Below, piece by piece: positions 1 through 9,115 of a stretch of DNA of 64,000 bases. Both the position numbers and the translations under genes were made by a program. The DNA comes from CAZUXY01 sp964624235 (GTDB lineage Bacteria > Spirochaetota > UBA4802 > UBA5368), in the NCBI GenBank assembly GCA_964624235.1, contig CAZUXY010000004.1, forward strand, positions 39,041-103,040, in the 5' to 3' direction. Under the pieces are notes generated by a model. The model was not told the origin of the DNA and made no database searches. It worked only from the letters and a program-made list of their open reading frames with translations. Position 1 is the first letter of the stretch; the number at the start of each line of letters is the position of its first letter.

Positions 1-264
1 CCGCCATGAAAATGCATCCATCACCAATGCCGGGCATTTTTCAAGACCCAGACCCTTGACGATACTCAGTATTTCTGTGCCTGAAATTATATCCCATGAT
101 GAAGGCCCCCTGTGGAGCAGAGGTCTGGCTGGAACCCCGAAAGTTCTAATTATTTTTTCCAGCCGTTCCCTGTTCCCCGTTTTAAAGACGTCAAAGACCG
201 TACGGTCGGGATCGATATCACCGACATGCACTTCCGCAGGGACAGCGCAGAAAAAGGATTCCAT
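1..264 (-). CDS. ParB/sulfiredoxin-fold domain protein, 3' end cut by window edge
   Basis: Reading the minus strand from an ATG at 264 gives an open frame of 88 codons that runs off the window. The protein has a V-x-V-G-D-I-D-P-D-R start, then LEKIIRTFGV, PLLHRG, WDIISGTEILSIVKGLGL and CPALVM. This order (target-site strand, 'I...L..SI..fG', 'plllr', 'y.iI.G..rl.aak.lGl', 'ipalv') is how ParB/Spo0J N-terminal domains read. ParB-fold proteins bind and hydrolyse CTP or act as nucleases or adaptors; which applies here cannot be seen. The start lies 2 bases after the stop of the upstream TPR gene, so the two are one transcription unit. The family call is inference from pattern; the C-terminus is missing. 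Confidence 0.55.
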   Translation of the reverse strand, partial: MESFFCAVPAEVHVGDIDPDRTVFDVFKTGNRERLEKIIRTFGVPARPLLHRGPSSWDIISGTEILSIVKGLGLEKCPALVMDAFSWR

Positions 265-266
265 TC

Positions 267-1835
267 TCAGATCAATCCTCTGAGAAATTCATCCAGCTGG
301 TCGGGGTAAATCAAGGTCACTTTCGAGAGCTTATCCAGATTTCCCCTCGCGGCCTCTGTCAGTTCCGATGTAGTGATAAACAGACCCTGCTTTGATTTCG
401 AATCATTTATGGCCTGGGCAAAATTTCTCAGGGTGATTTCACCGACCAGGGTTTTCGTCCATCTTCTCACCCATATCAGTGCCTTTTCCTTGGTGGCAAT
501 CGAAACCGCGAGAAAATCGACTCCGTCGGCTTCCCTGTAGGTCTGCAGAATCTGGTCGACCTTGTATCCCATCTTGGTGACGAGCCGGTTTGCGATGATA
601 CGGAAATTCTCGGTGTCCAGTGCGATGAATTTATCCAGTCTTTCACCCTGCGCGCCGGAAGATGCCCGTGTTTCCGCACTCGATTCCCTGCCGGTAGCTA
701 TCCGGGCGGTGACCATAATATTTTTAATGTCGAACTTTTCCTCGCTCTTGAGTCCGCAGATATCCCATATAAAGCCCGGGTCAAAGGAATTGTTTATCCA
801 TTCATCTATTCCATCCATTACCGACGGTTCGAAGTCGTCTTTCTTCAGAGGATCAGTGTCCATCTCTTTGCGCAGCCGTGTGAGAAGTTTCTGGATATTG
901 TTGTAACCCCGGTCCATCTGATAGAGCTCTTCCCAGTAGTCGAACGCCTGTGCGGTATTTTCATTCCGCAATGCGGCATATCCCAGATCGAAAAGGGTCA
1001 TCATGACCTGCTCTCTTGCATCATGGGAGCGCGCGAGCGTAAGTATTTCTTCCAGCAGTCGTACGGCGTCGCCCGCCTTTTTTGATTGCAGGTGTAAAAA
1101 TGCCAGAAACCTCTTTGAAAAAAATATCACCTCAAAGTCCTGGGCGTTTTCCACCACCCTGCCCGCATGCACCACCGCCTGTTTGATGTCGCGTTTTCTC
1201 TGAAGTGCGAAGGCCATGGCGAGATTGGCGGCATCGGAGTCTTTTTTTATTTCCAGTGCGGTCTTGAAATGATTGATCGCTTCGTTGATCTTCTGGTTCT
1301 GGTAACTGCACATGCCTGCGCCGAAAAAAACTTCATAATCGGTTTTGTTTATTTTAGTCAGCCGCTCGAAATACTTCTGGGCGAAATCGAACTCCTCCTG
1401 CCCCAGTGCCATGAACGACACCTGATAGAGCGCATCGGGATCGGAAGGCGAAAGGTTTAAAAGTTCAAGATACGTCTGGAAAGATTTATCCGGAATACCC
1501 TGCAGATGATACAGCCTGGACAGCGATTTGAGGACTTCCAGCTTGTCGACTTCGTAATTATACCGGTTGATACGGATGATTTCCTCAAAATGCACTGCGG
1601 CCTGATCGATCTCGTTAAGTTTTAGATATATATTCGCCAGTCGGAAATGGATTACAAAGTCTCCTGGCTTTTCCTCAAGGATCTTTTTATACTCTATGAG
1701 GGCTTCTCTAAACAGGTTTTGTTTTTCGTATTCACCCGCACGGTAGGAAGGATCCAGCTTGGGGCGCACGTATATTATATAGTAGGTCGCCAATCCCAGC
1801 ACTATTATTGTTACAATCAGAAAAACCAGTTGCAA
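267..1835 (-). CDS. membrane-anchored TPR protein with Mrr-like C-terminal domain
   Basis: 522 residues. Residues 1-25 are a single hydrophobic N-terminal segment, so the protein is probably anchored in the inner membrane. Residues ~30-330 hold TPR units (for example LANIYLKLNEIDQAAVHFEE and YEVFFGAGMCSYQNQKINEA), which form protein-protein interaction scaffolds. The last ~115 residues (FRIIANRLVTKMGYKVDQIL, DGVDFLAV, ALIWVRRWTK, GLFITTSELTEAAR) follow the order of Mrr/restriction-endonuclease-like folds. The usual Q/E-x-K of the active site reads W-V-R-R, so cleavage activity is doubtful. The start is TTG with AGAGGA six bases upstream; no ATG in frame fits better. It is a paralogue of the gene at 7091-8449. 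Function unknown; a structural or adaptor role is inferred. Confidence 0.8.
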   Translation of the reverse strand: MQLVFLIVTIIVLGLATYYIIYVRPKLDPSYRAGEYEKQNLFREALIEYKKILEEKPGDFVIHFRLANIYLKLNEIDQAAVHFEEIIRINRYNYEVDKLEVLKSLSRLYHLQGIPDKSFQTYLELLNLSPSDPDALYQVSFMALGQEEFDFAQKYFERLTKINKTDYEVFFGAGMCSYQNQKINEAINHFKTALEIKKDSDAANLAMAFALQRKRDIKQAVVHAGRVVENAQDFEVIFFSKRFLAFLHLQSKKAGDAVRLLEEILTLARSHDAREQVMMTLFDLGYAALRNENTAQAFDYWEELYQMDRGYNNIQKLLTRLRKEMDTDPLKKDDFEPSVMDGIDEWINNSFDPGFIWDICGLKSEEKFDIKNIMVTARIATGRESSAETRASSGAQGERLDKFIALDTENFRIIANRLVTKMGYKVDQILQTYREADGVDFLAVSIATKEKALIWVRRWTKTLVGEITLRNFAQAINDSKSKQGLFITTSELTEAARGNLDKLSKVTLIYPDQLDEFLRGLI

Positions 1836-1859
1836 CTTGTTCCTCTCATTTTAAATGGC

Positions 1860-4187
1860 CTACCTCAGGAATCGAATCAGCGAAGGCCATCCATTGATGA
1901 TAAATACGTTGCCGATAATTTTTTTAATTATGAAATCATCTTCTTCAATTATTTTGGCCTTAAAAGGCAGGGTGATCATTATTTCCGGGGGATTGAATTT
2001 CGGCAGTTCAGTGAACCTCAACTGTACCTCGTTGCTTGATGATATTACCCTGAAATTAATAGGTCCGAACCGTGAAGGGGCGTTTTCCACAACGATCTCT
2101 TTCCCTGGCTGGAACCACTCCTCCCTCGGACAGGGGAAAAGGTCAAGGCGGTTCTCGAAATCCATGAAGAGGATACTCCGCAGCGAGGAAAACAGAAGCG
2201 AAACGGCGACCGGAGAGTCCCCCTCCCCTTTCACACCCGAACCGGTTTTCGGATTAATAAAATCCGGCAGCACAAGCCGGTCACTGCCCAGACACATAAA
2301 CCTTTCAAGAATACTATAATAACGTGGATCACGCTGCATAAGTAGGTTCACCGAGTAAACCAGTGAAAGGACGACGTCCCAGCCGCCCAATGATTTTAAA
2401 TAAAGAGGATACCCCTCATACAGCCGTTCCGATCTCTTTGTGATTTCACTCACCACCGCCGGGTTGAAACTTTCGCAGTGAAATGGATATCCCCCGAACA
2501 GCAGATAACCGTAAAAATCATCCTGCGGACTCGATACCCCTGGAGCGCTTTTTGGTTCATTGGTGAATTTTTTTAACCTGCTCGTTACCCTGCCGGGTAA
2601 CGAGCGGTTTTTACCCACCGGGGCCTTTTCTTCGATATGGATGCCCATACTATTCAACTCGCCGGTTATAACGGCATCCAGACGCTGCGTTTCTTTTAAG
2701 AACCGCAATTCTTCACCGAAGATACCGATGCATCGTGCAAGGTAAGCATACTGCCGTAATGCAAAGTTCAGCAGTATCAGGTCATGATAATGTCCGCCCC
2801 GCATCAGATAATGCTCCAGGGTGTTATAATTATTCCTTGCCATTGTTGCGAGTGATTTTACCGATGTGCTGTATTCGAAAAGTCTCTGGGCCGCTGTTTT
2901 CAAATGCGTGAAGTTTTTCTGCAGAATGTCAAATTCCCTAGAATAGCTGAAATAATCGGCAAATGATATAAGATAATATCCGAGTTTTATCGCGTTTTCA
3001 AAGTCACGGGCGCCTGTGGTTCCGATCGTATCCAGTCGGGAAACGAGTATTTTCTCGGCTTCCGGGAAATACCCCATGCGGTTGCATGCGCTTATCAGAT
3101 GATATATTTCCCTCATTCCCTCAACAGTTGAAGAAGAGACCGTTTCACTATGTCTATAAAGAAAATTAAGTATTGTACCTTTAGCCCCATATGCCCATCT
3201 CTGAACATGCCGGTCTGGAAAGGAAAGTCTGAACCCTTTCTCTATCCTCATGGACGCTAACGCGGTGTAGTTTTCCTTAACCTGATCGTATTGGAAACGT
3301 ACAGGCTGTATATTTTTTCTGCCATTCAGACCGATACGGAATACCTGCCTGTTCTCACCTTTGCGTAGAGGAAAGCCCGCCGCCAGCGTAGCCATCCCGT
3401 AAGAACATTCTATACGTGGTGTGCCGGAGTGGACGGTTAAAGAAATAATATCACCGGTTTCGACGCTGCCGGTAACGATGAAATCCGGTGCCTCAACAAA
3501 GCATATTCTGTCGATTCCATTAACCCTGACCTGTCTGGATTCCTTACGGTATTCCAGTTTCCGCACACCACCGAGCATCTGGTTATCATAAGGTCTGATC
3601 GCCACCAGCAGTATGCCTTCAGTCACTGTTTTTTTCAGATTCACCGTTGTTTCCAATACGCATTCATCTATGGAAGTTTTATTGCCGAATAATGACTGGT
3701 GCAGCTCAAAATCCCGTTCCTTCCAGATTGTATTCAGTATGCCGGTGCGCCCATCCCTTATCTGGTTAACTACACCATTCTCCTGCGGTCTCAGCAACAT
3801 CTCTCCCATCAGCACCCAGGTTTCGATTGAACAGCAAGCGAACGTGGTCGATATCATTCCGCAGCGGTCAATCAGCAGGGCATCGGAAGAAAGCATATTG
3901 GTACAACGTACCCAGTCCCGATGCGAGGAATTGATGAGCATCGGGAACGATAAAGGATCAAACGTATCAGAGGTTCTGTTCAATGAAGAGGAAACCCAGT
4001 AAGGCCATTTAAACGTGGGACACTTTTGGAAAATAAGGTAGTTAAACTTTCCTTCGGCGATTTGCCGGTTGATTCTTTTAAGTTTATGATCATCATAAAA
4101 GTCCGGTGTATTTTCATTTCTATTGCTGTCTGCGCCGGTTTCTTCAATTACCCGCACCACGGCGTCTTTATTAATGAGTTCAGTCAT
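1860..4187 (-). CDS. large hypothetical protein, possibly of six-hairpin glycosidase type
   Basis: 775 residues, no signal peptide, no membrane segment. I do not recognise a specific family. The middle (about 330-560) is helix-rich with paired helices (REIYHLISACNRMGYFPEAE, AIKLGYYLISFADYFSYSRE). The C-terminus after ~690 turns into beta strands (WFQPGKEIVVENAPSRFGPI, VISSSNEVQLRF). A helical toroid followed by a beta domain resembles (alpha/alpha)6 glycoside hydrolases and debranching enzymes, but no catalytic acid could be placed. It lies 11 bases downstream of the STAS gene and 24 bases upstream of the TPR gene, in the same operon. The enzyme class is a guess; the reading frame itself is certain. 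Confidence 0.7.
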   Translation of the reverse strand: MTELINKDAVVRVIEETGADSNRNENTPDFYDDHKLKRINRQIAEGKFNYLIFQKCPTFKWPYWVSSSLNRTSDTFDPLSFPMLINSSHRDWVRCTNMLSSDALLIDRCGMISTTFACCSIETWVLMGEMLLRPQENGVVNQIRDGRTGILNTIWKERDFELHQSLFGNKTSIDECVLETTVNLKKTVTEGILLVAIRPYDNQMLGGVRKLEYRKESRQVRVNGIDRICFVEAPDFIVTGSVETGDIISLTVHSGTPRIECSYGMATLAAGFPLRKGENRQVFRIGLNGRKNIQPVRFQYDQVKENYTALASMRIEKGFRLSFPDRHVQRWAYGAKGTILNFLYRHSETVSSSTVEGMREIYHLISACNRMGYFPEAEKILVSRLDTIGTTGARDFENAIKLGYYLISFADYFSYSREFDILQKNFTHLKTAAQRLFEYSTSVKSLATMARNNYNTLEHYLMRGGHYHDLILLNFALRQYAYLARCIGIFGEELRFLKETQRLDAVITGELNSMGIHIEEKAPVGKNRSLPGRVTSRLKKFTNEPKSAPGVSSPQDDFYGYLLFGGYPFHCESFNPAVVSEITKRSERLYEGYPLYLKSLGGWDVVLSLVYSVNLLMQRDPRYYSILERFMCLGSDRLVLPDFINPKTGSGVKGEGDSPVAVSLLFSSLRSILFMDFENRLDLFPCPREEWFQPGKEIVVENAPSRFGPINFRVISSSNEVQLRFTELPKFNPPEIMITLPFKAKIIEEDDFIIKKIIGNVFIINGWPSLIRFLR

Positions 4188-4198
4188 AAATGTTTTTC

Positions 4199-4534
4199 TT
4201 AAAAAGCATTAAGGGCTGACGTTTCTTCATCGTAAATATCGAACATGTCCATCAGCTCAACGACTTCAAATATTTTTTTAACGGCATTATTCATGTTGCA
4301 TAGTTTCAGTTTGCGGTTGGTTTCCTTTAGAATCCGCATAGTTGAGACAAAAATCCTGAGTCCCGAACTGCTCATATACTCGACCTTGCCCAGATTGAGC
4401 AGTATATGGCAATCGGGCTCCTGGTTCATTATCCTGTTGAGTTCTTTTTCCACTTCTGCCGAAACATGAACATCGAGCTTTCCCTCCAGATACGCAACAA
4501 CCACATTTTTCACTTTTTTCGTTTTCAGGTCCAT
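4199..4534 (-). CDS. STAS-domain anti-sigma factor antagonist
   Basis: 111 residues, the normal length of a single STAS domain (SpoIIAA/RsbV type). It shows the expected beta strand VVVAYLEGKLDVHVSAEVEK, the core ILLNLGKVEYMSSSGLRIFV, and a final helix LMDMFDIYD. In SpoIIAA-like proteins the serine before S-G-L is phosphorylated by a partner kinase; here it would be Ser56 in Y-M-S-S-S-G-L, with the usual preceding Asp replaced by Ser. It probably takes part in partner-switching control. No anti-sigma kinase gene is adjacent, so its partner is elsewhere. Start ATG with GGGGGAA upstream. Nested in the TPR/ParA-like operon, 14 bases from the membrane-protein gene. Confidence 0.88.
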   Translation of the reverse strand: MDLKTKKVKNVVVAYLEGKLDVHVSAEVEKELNRIMNQEPDCHILLNLGKVEYMSSSGLRIFVSTMRILKETNRKLKLCNMNNAVKKIFEVVELMDMFDIYDEETSALNAF

Positions 4535-4548
4535 GATTTTCCCCCGTA

Positions 4549-4995
4549 CTATTCTTCACCGGACTTCGCCTGTTTCCTGGTCATACCCAGAGATGCCGCG
4601 GTAAATATAAGCACCAGAGCGAACACGGTTCCCAGAATTATCACCATTGAATGCCGGTATCTTACGCCGTTATATAGAAAAAGAGACCCGATCAAAAGCG
4701 GAAAAAGAATTCCTGTGTAATACACAAGACCCCGGTAACGCAGCGGATCGAAAAGCGGCAGCACCATGGCTAATCCCGTTGTCATTATCATGGCGGCAAA
4801 GCCCCGTGACATGAAAAAAAGCGGTGCAACGAATGTGTCGTATTTTACCTGATTGAACCAGTCTTCAGGGACCGGTATTCCGAATATTCTGCTGAACAGA
4901 ACCGGCGAAATAAAAACGACAAGCCCTACAGCTGCATAGAGTAGCCCCGTAACCAATAATACTGCCTGCAGCATATTCGTCATTTTAGACCTCAT
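4549..4995 (-). CDS. small four-helix membrane protein
   Basis: 148 residues with four predicted membrane segments (about 8-33, 51-80, 87-108, 114-137), the second containing FVAPLFFMSRGFAAMIMTTG. It ends in a short charged tail. The layout resembles small inner-membrane proteins of the DUF4345 kind, but I cannot assign a named family. The start ATG follows a strong GGGAGGGG ribosome-binding site. It sits between the STAS gene and the cyclic-nucleotide/ParA-like gene in the same direction, so it is likely co-transcribed. Function unknown. Confidence 0.75.
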   Translation of the reverse strand: MRSKMTNMLQAVLLVTGLLYAAVGLVVFISPVLFSRIFGIPVPEDWFNQVKYDTFVAPLFFMSRGFAAMIMTTGLAMVLPLFDPLRYRGLVYYTGILFPLLIGSLFLYNGVRYRHSMVIILGTVFALVLIFTAASLGMTRKQAKSGEE

Positions 4996-5084
4996 CGGCC
5001 CCTCCCTCTTTCAGCCGGCGGCATACAAAGAAATGCCTGATCGCTCCTGATATGCTTCTTCACTGTCTGTTTTTCCTTTATCGT

Positions 5085-6911
5085 TTATTTCTTAATCGCT
5101 TTCAAGAACTTATTGGAGATTTCCCTGGTCAATTCCAGTATTTTTTCTACCCTGAAACGGTCCTCATTTATTTCTATGATCATATGACGCGTTGCCGCTT
5201 CATGAAGGCTTTCCTCTGAAGGCCAGCGGTCCAGAAATCCCAGGTATCGATCATAAAAATTCAGGACCCTGTTCGGAGTGAACTCAAGCTTAAGGCGGTT
5301 TTTCACCCCGAAGTAGAACAATTCCTCGATGTCCGTCCGTAACAGGTCCTCCGTTGAAACCCTGGAAAACGGATAGCCCGAATGATAGTGTGTTTTGCCG
5401 ATGCGGTATGATTCGGCCACCGGATCCAGCGCAAACGAGGCACTCAGCAGTTCTCGGAGATACCCGCTGCTGAACAGCCTGGGTCTCCCTTCATCCAGTC
5501 CGGCCAGCTTGACCACGGGCAGGATGTTGAAGGTTTCTATCCGCCGATCCCCCGCAAGTTCCTTCGCGTAGCGGTATGCCCTGTGATTTTTGATTACATA
5601 TTCACTGGGAAAGGTTACATCCAGCAGCGAATTGAGCCTCGCCTCTGAAAAAAACTTCAGTACCGCATCCTCATAATCATCAAGGTCTTCATTCAGCAGA
5701 TACAGGGCGACAGGATAGAAACTCAACGAGGATGAATACAAAGCATCCACCCGGAGTTCAGTCGAATAAATCGCTCCGAACAGACCGGTAAGAATCACGG
5801 CGTCTTTAACATTGGTTTCACAGACCAGCGCCCTGCCGCTGCGTGTGGTCACCTGCGACAGTTCAAGGCCGCTCTCGGTCTCCGAATACTCACGGAGCTG
5901 CGGATAAAGGGATTTTTCCCTGTCCAGGTCGAGGTTTTCAAAAAGAAAGCCCCCCTCGTAGGTACCTGTTTTCCGTGCGTAGTGCTGGTTAAGGGTATAA
6001 TAAACCCTCTGCCCTTCTTTCAGCACTTCGTCAAAATAACCGAAAAGCGTCTCACTGTCTTTTTCCTTTTTAATCAGGGCGAAAACAATATCGGAGAGTT
6101 CCATTACCCGGTCTCTCAGTGATTCATCCTGATGGGACAGGTCGATAATTATATAATTAAAGGTCCTGGAGAGTATGAAGAGGAGCGGTGACAGTATACC
6201 CGGATCTGCCTTTATCCTGGATCCAAAGGTAATATTCAAAAGCGACAGGTTCTCATCAACCGCTTCAATACGGTCACGTATCAATTCTTCAGTGGAACCT
6301 TCCCTGTGAAACTTCTGGGAAACGGCGCCGGTGATTTTTTTCCCGAAATTGTTGAATACCGACGCGCCCTGGAAAGACATGTCAAGAACGATGGTTTTAC
6401 CCGCCTTTCCGCAACAGGCCGCCAGCAACGATGTGAAAAGAGACTTCCCCGAATCATGGTAAGGGCTGCAGACGGTTATTATTTTGCACTTCATGCCGGC
6501 GTATTTTTTGCCGACATCCGTGATTTCAAATCCCATCTTTCCGATTATACGCAAAAATCCCCTCATACCCTTGAATGAACCGAGGAAAAACTTATATATC
6601 TCGGATCCTTCAAAAAGCAGAAGCTGCGAATCAACCAGCGCCTTGATAAAACCACGATGCCTGTTCACGGTAAAGGGAATGTCCCCGAAAAACGAACCGG
6701 GTGCGAGGTAGACGATATCGTTTTTACCCAGGGCCTCAATTTCGAACATACCGTTGATTACTATTATGAACGAACCGAGTTTTTTAAGATCGAAGGTCTG
6801 TCCTTTGGAAATCAGGACGTTTCGCCCGAGTTCCCTCAAGTCGCCGAGTTCCCTGGCGGTACAATGACGAAAAAAGGGAATATGCCGTAATATCCTGTTA
6901 ATGCTGTCCAT
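5085..6911 (-). CDS. cyclic-nucleotide-binding-like domain fused to a ParA/MinD-like ATPase domain
   Basis: 608 residues. Residues ~10-125 follow a CRP-type cyclic nucleotide-binding domain (HIPFFRHCTARELGDL, GQTFDLKKLGSFIIVINGMF, LAPGSFFGDIPF). Residues ~142-350 resemble the MinD/ParA fold: CKIITVCSPYHDSGKSLFTS, VLDMSFQGASVFNNFG and IIIDLSHQDESLRDRVMELS. The deviant Walker motif reads S-P-Y-H-D-S-G-K-S, so the glycines and signature lysine of KGGxGKT are lost while G-K-S remains. The C-terminal ~230 residues match nothing I know. No DNA-binding helix-turn-helix follows the sensor domain. It may couple a ligand signal to a polarity or positioning ATPase, but this is inference. A ParB-fold gene lies further down the same cluster. 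Confidence 0.75.
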   Translation of the reverse strand: MDSINRILRHIPFFRHCTARELGDLRELGRNVLISKGQTFDLKKLGSFIIVINGMFEIEALGKNDIVYLAPGSFFGDIPFTVNRHRGFIKALVDSQLLLFEGSEIYKFFLGSFKGMRGFLRIIGKMGFEITDVGKKYAGMKCKIITVCSPYHDSGKSLFTSLLAACCGKAGKTIVLDMSFQGASVFNNFGKKITGAVSQKFHREGSTEELIRDRIEAVDENLSLLNITFGSRIKADPGILSPLLFILSRTFNYIIIDLSHQDESLRDRVMELSDIVFALIKKEKDSETLFGYFDEVLKEGQRVYYTLNQHYARKTGTYEGGFLFENLDLDREKSLYPQLREYSETESGLELSQVTTRSGRALVCETNVKDAVILTGLFGAIYSTELRVDALYSSSLSFYPVALYLLNEDLDDYEDAVLKFFSEARLNSLLDVTFPSEYVIKNHRAYRYAKELAGDRRIETFNILPVVKLAGLDEGRPRLFSSGYLRELLSASFALDPVAESYRIGKTHYHSGYPFSRVSTEDLLRTDIEELFYFGVKNRLKLEFTPNRVLNFYDRYLGFLDRWPSEESLHEAATRHMIIEINEDRFRVEKILELTREISNKFLKAIKK

Positions 6912-7090
6912 GGAGGGTGATATCCATCCCGTGCTCTTTTCAGCTTCTTCTATATGTTACGGGTCCGGACCGTTCCCGTTGTTTACCGATCCAGATATAC
7001 CGGATTCAGGACCGTGTTTGCAAGTCCCGTTAAGGGTTTGGTTTTTGAGTTAGTCCGCCTTGTACCGAGCGTGATCCCCATGGAAAGGCG

Positions 7091-8449
7091 CTAGTTTCCT
7101 GTTGCTTTGAGCAGCTTTGCTATATCGGCTTTTCCATAAAGTTCAATAGGCCGGGTATTGGAAAAATCGACGGCACTCTGTGAAAAATCACCTGAACTGA
7201 TGATGATGATCCTGTTGGCGTTTTTCTGTTTCATACCCTCGTTCAGCCGCCTCAACAATTTATCCGATACCGTATCGGTGGTGCGCAATATTCTCAATAT
7301 CCTGTTGGAGGCCCGCGTATTACGCCATTTGCCCTCGGACTCGGTGGCCAGTATTTCTATCTCGGTATCACTGATGATTTCCACATCCAAAATGGTATAC
7401 CCCATGGTTTCCGCCAGCTTTCGCGCCGTATGTTCAAACTGGGAGAGGCTTGCGATCATGAAGTCCTTGACCCTGTCATCCTGGCGGAACTCGGCATACG
7501 ATTTGAGTTTTTCCTGTACATCTTTGAAGTTCCGGTTGACCGCCGCTATCTGTTCCCAGTTCCCTATCGCCGATTGCAAATCCCTCATGTTTTCCTGTGC
7601 GGAAGCAAGGTAATAACGGAGATTGAGTTCGGTTTCACTCCCCTTGCGCGCAAATTTCAGCCCCCGCTCAAACTCGACGACGGCTTTGGGATACAACTCC
7701 CGCTCGCTGTAACAGGTGCCTTTTGCGAGAAAGCACTTGACCTTGATATCATCGCTTTTCTGGGCGATTTCGAACTCCTTGATCGCCCACTCATAATCGC
7801 CCTGCTGGCGCAGCACCAGGCCCAGGAAATAATGCGCTTTCGAGTTTTCCGGTTCGATCTTTATCGTCTCAAGAAAAGACTGCTTGGCCTCGTTGTAATT
7901 GCCCGTTCGGTAATAAACCTGTCCCAGATAATAATACGACTGTTCGTGCCTGCTGTTGTTGGATATGCTTTTTCTCAGGTATATCGATGCCTTGTCGATC
8001 ATGCCGGTTTCGAAGAAGATTTTACCCAGCTCGAAAAAATGCTCATAATTCATCTGGTCGATCTTGGTAAGGATCAGGAATTCCTTTTTCGCGTCTTCAA
8101 TCGCGTTTCGATCCTTGTATATTCTCGCCAGTTTGGTCCGAACATCCACTTCCCTTACCTTGTCATCGTATTTCCCCAGTTTAAGCACCTGGCGATATTC
8201 AAGAATGGCATACTGGACGTTGTCCTCTTTCATGTATGCCTCCGCCAGGAGATAGTGGGCATAGACGTCACGGTCGTCTTTTTCAAGCAGTTCAGTCAGT
8301 TTTTTTATGGCAAGTTTGGTCTGTCCGATTTCGACCATTTTTGCGATTTCTTCGATTTTGCGGGGAAAAACATAGGTTGAAAAAATATAGAGGCCGAATA
8401 TACTGAAGATCACGAAAAAAACAAAGATAATAACATAGGTAACGAGCAT
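7091..8449 (-). CDS. membrane-anchored TPR protein with degenerate Mrr-like C-terminus
   Basis: 452 residues. One N-terminal membrane segment (about 3-24) is followed by many TPR units between ~35 and ~320 (LAIKKLTELLEKDDRDVYAH, SYYYLGQVYYRTGNYNEAKQ, AHYFLGLVLRQQGDYEWAIK). The final ~110 residues (FEHTARKLAETMGYTILDVE, EIEILATES, RIIIISSGDFSQSAVDF) align in order with the Mrr-like end of the 522-residue paralogue at 267-1835 but have even fewer catalytic-looking residues. Probably a cytoplasm-facing scaffold attached to the inner membrane. ATG start with GGAG upstream. The gene begins 32 bases after the coiled-coil gene and is in the same direction as the whole left cluster. Confidence 0.82.
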   Translation of the reverse strand: MLVTYVIIFVFFVIFSIFGLYIFSTYVFPRKIEEIAKMVEIGQTKLAIKKLTELLEKDDRDVYAHYLLAEAYMKEDNVQYAILEYRQVLKLGKYDDKVREVDVRTKLARIYKDRNAIEDAKKEFLILTKIDQMNYEHFFELGKIFFETGMIDKASIYLRKSISNNSRHEQSYYYLGQVYYRTGNYNEAKQSFLETIKIEPENSKAHYFLGLVLRQQGDYEWAIKEFEIAQKSDDIKVKCFLAKGTCYSERELYPKAVVEFERGLKFARKGSETELNLRYYLASAQENMRDLQSAIGNWEQIAAVNRNFKDVQEKLKSYAEFRQDDRVKDFMIASLSQFEHTARKLAETMGYTILDVEIISDTEIEILATESEGKWRNTRASNRILRILRTTDTVSDKLLRRLNEGMKQKNANRIIIISSGDFSQSAVDFSNTRPIELYGKADIAKLLKATGN

Positions 8450-8481
8450 TGTATTAATTCTCCGTCCGGGCCATCTAGAAT

Positions 8482-8799
8482 CTAATTACCATTTCTCTGC
8501 TCCCGGAGCCTGCGGTTCTGTTCCTCCAGTTGCCGTATTTTTTCAAATGCGTCCATCAATTCCATCCTGCTGAGCTGTGAGGCGCTTTCCCTGGCCTTTG
8601 CCGTCTCGTTCGCCAGTTTAAGTTCTGAACGGGAGTACTCGATTATGGTTTCGTACATCTTAATTATCGTGCGGGCATTGTCCAGTTCCTTCTCGTTCAA
8701 CTTGAGAACGTTTTCGTATCCGCTTACCATTTTCCTGTAATGTTCAAGTTCCTGCGTAACCCGGCGGTATTCTTCTTTCAGGTTCTCAAGTTCATCCAT
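8482..8799 (-). CDS. short coiled-coil protein
   Basis: 105 residues, almost entirely one predicted coiled coil (heptads in LKEEYRRVTQELEHYRKMVS and RKLEEQ-like repeats up to RRLREQRNGN). No signal peptide, no catalytic motif. Two in-frame ATGs lie at 8805 and 8799; AGAGAGG is seven bases before the second and abuts the first, so I choose 8799. It is the first gene of the minus-strand cluster that runs to the window's left edge. It is likely to dimerise and could be an assembly partner of the two TPR proteins; that is inference from position only. Confidence 0.7.
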   Translation of the reverse strand: MDELENLKEEYRRVTQELEHYRKMVSGYENVLKLNEKELDNARTIIKMYETIIEYSRSELKLANETAKARESASQLSRMELMDAFEKIRQLEEQNRRLREQRNGN

Positions 8800-8887
8800 C
8801 GGCATACCTCTCTGCCGCCCAAACTCCTTGATAGAACGGGTAAGTCATCCACCAGTGCACAATTTCACCCTTCCCGTTAAAAACCAT

Positions 8888-8917
8888 TTGACAAAAAAAA
8901 AGATTTCCACCCATTAT
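8888..8917 (+). promoter_or_regulatory. sigma-70 promoter of tRNA-Ala
   Basis: TTGACA at 8888-8893, 18-base spacer, CATTAT at 8912-8917. The -35 is a perfect match and the -10 matches at four of six positions. Predicted start of transcription is about 25 bases before the tRNA. Confidence 0.6.
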
Positions 8918-8947
8918 CCTTCCACGCGGAACATCCGCATGGCTGTC

Positions 8948-9020
<73 letters not shown>

Positions 9021-9115
9021 CATCACCTCTAAAATAATACATATCATCCTTGTAATGTCAAGATAAAACCACCCGGTTGTTTAAGGTCCGTCTGTACTGA
9101 ATCACGTATACGGTT

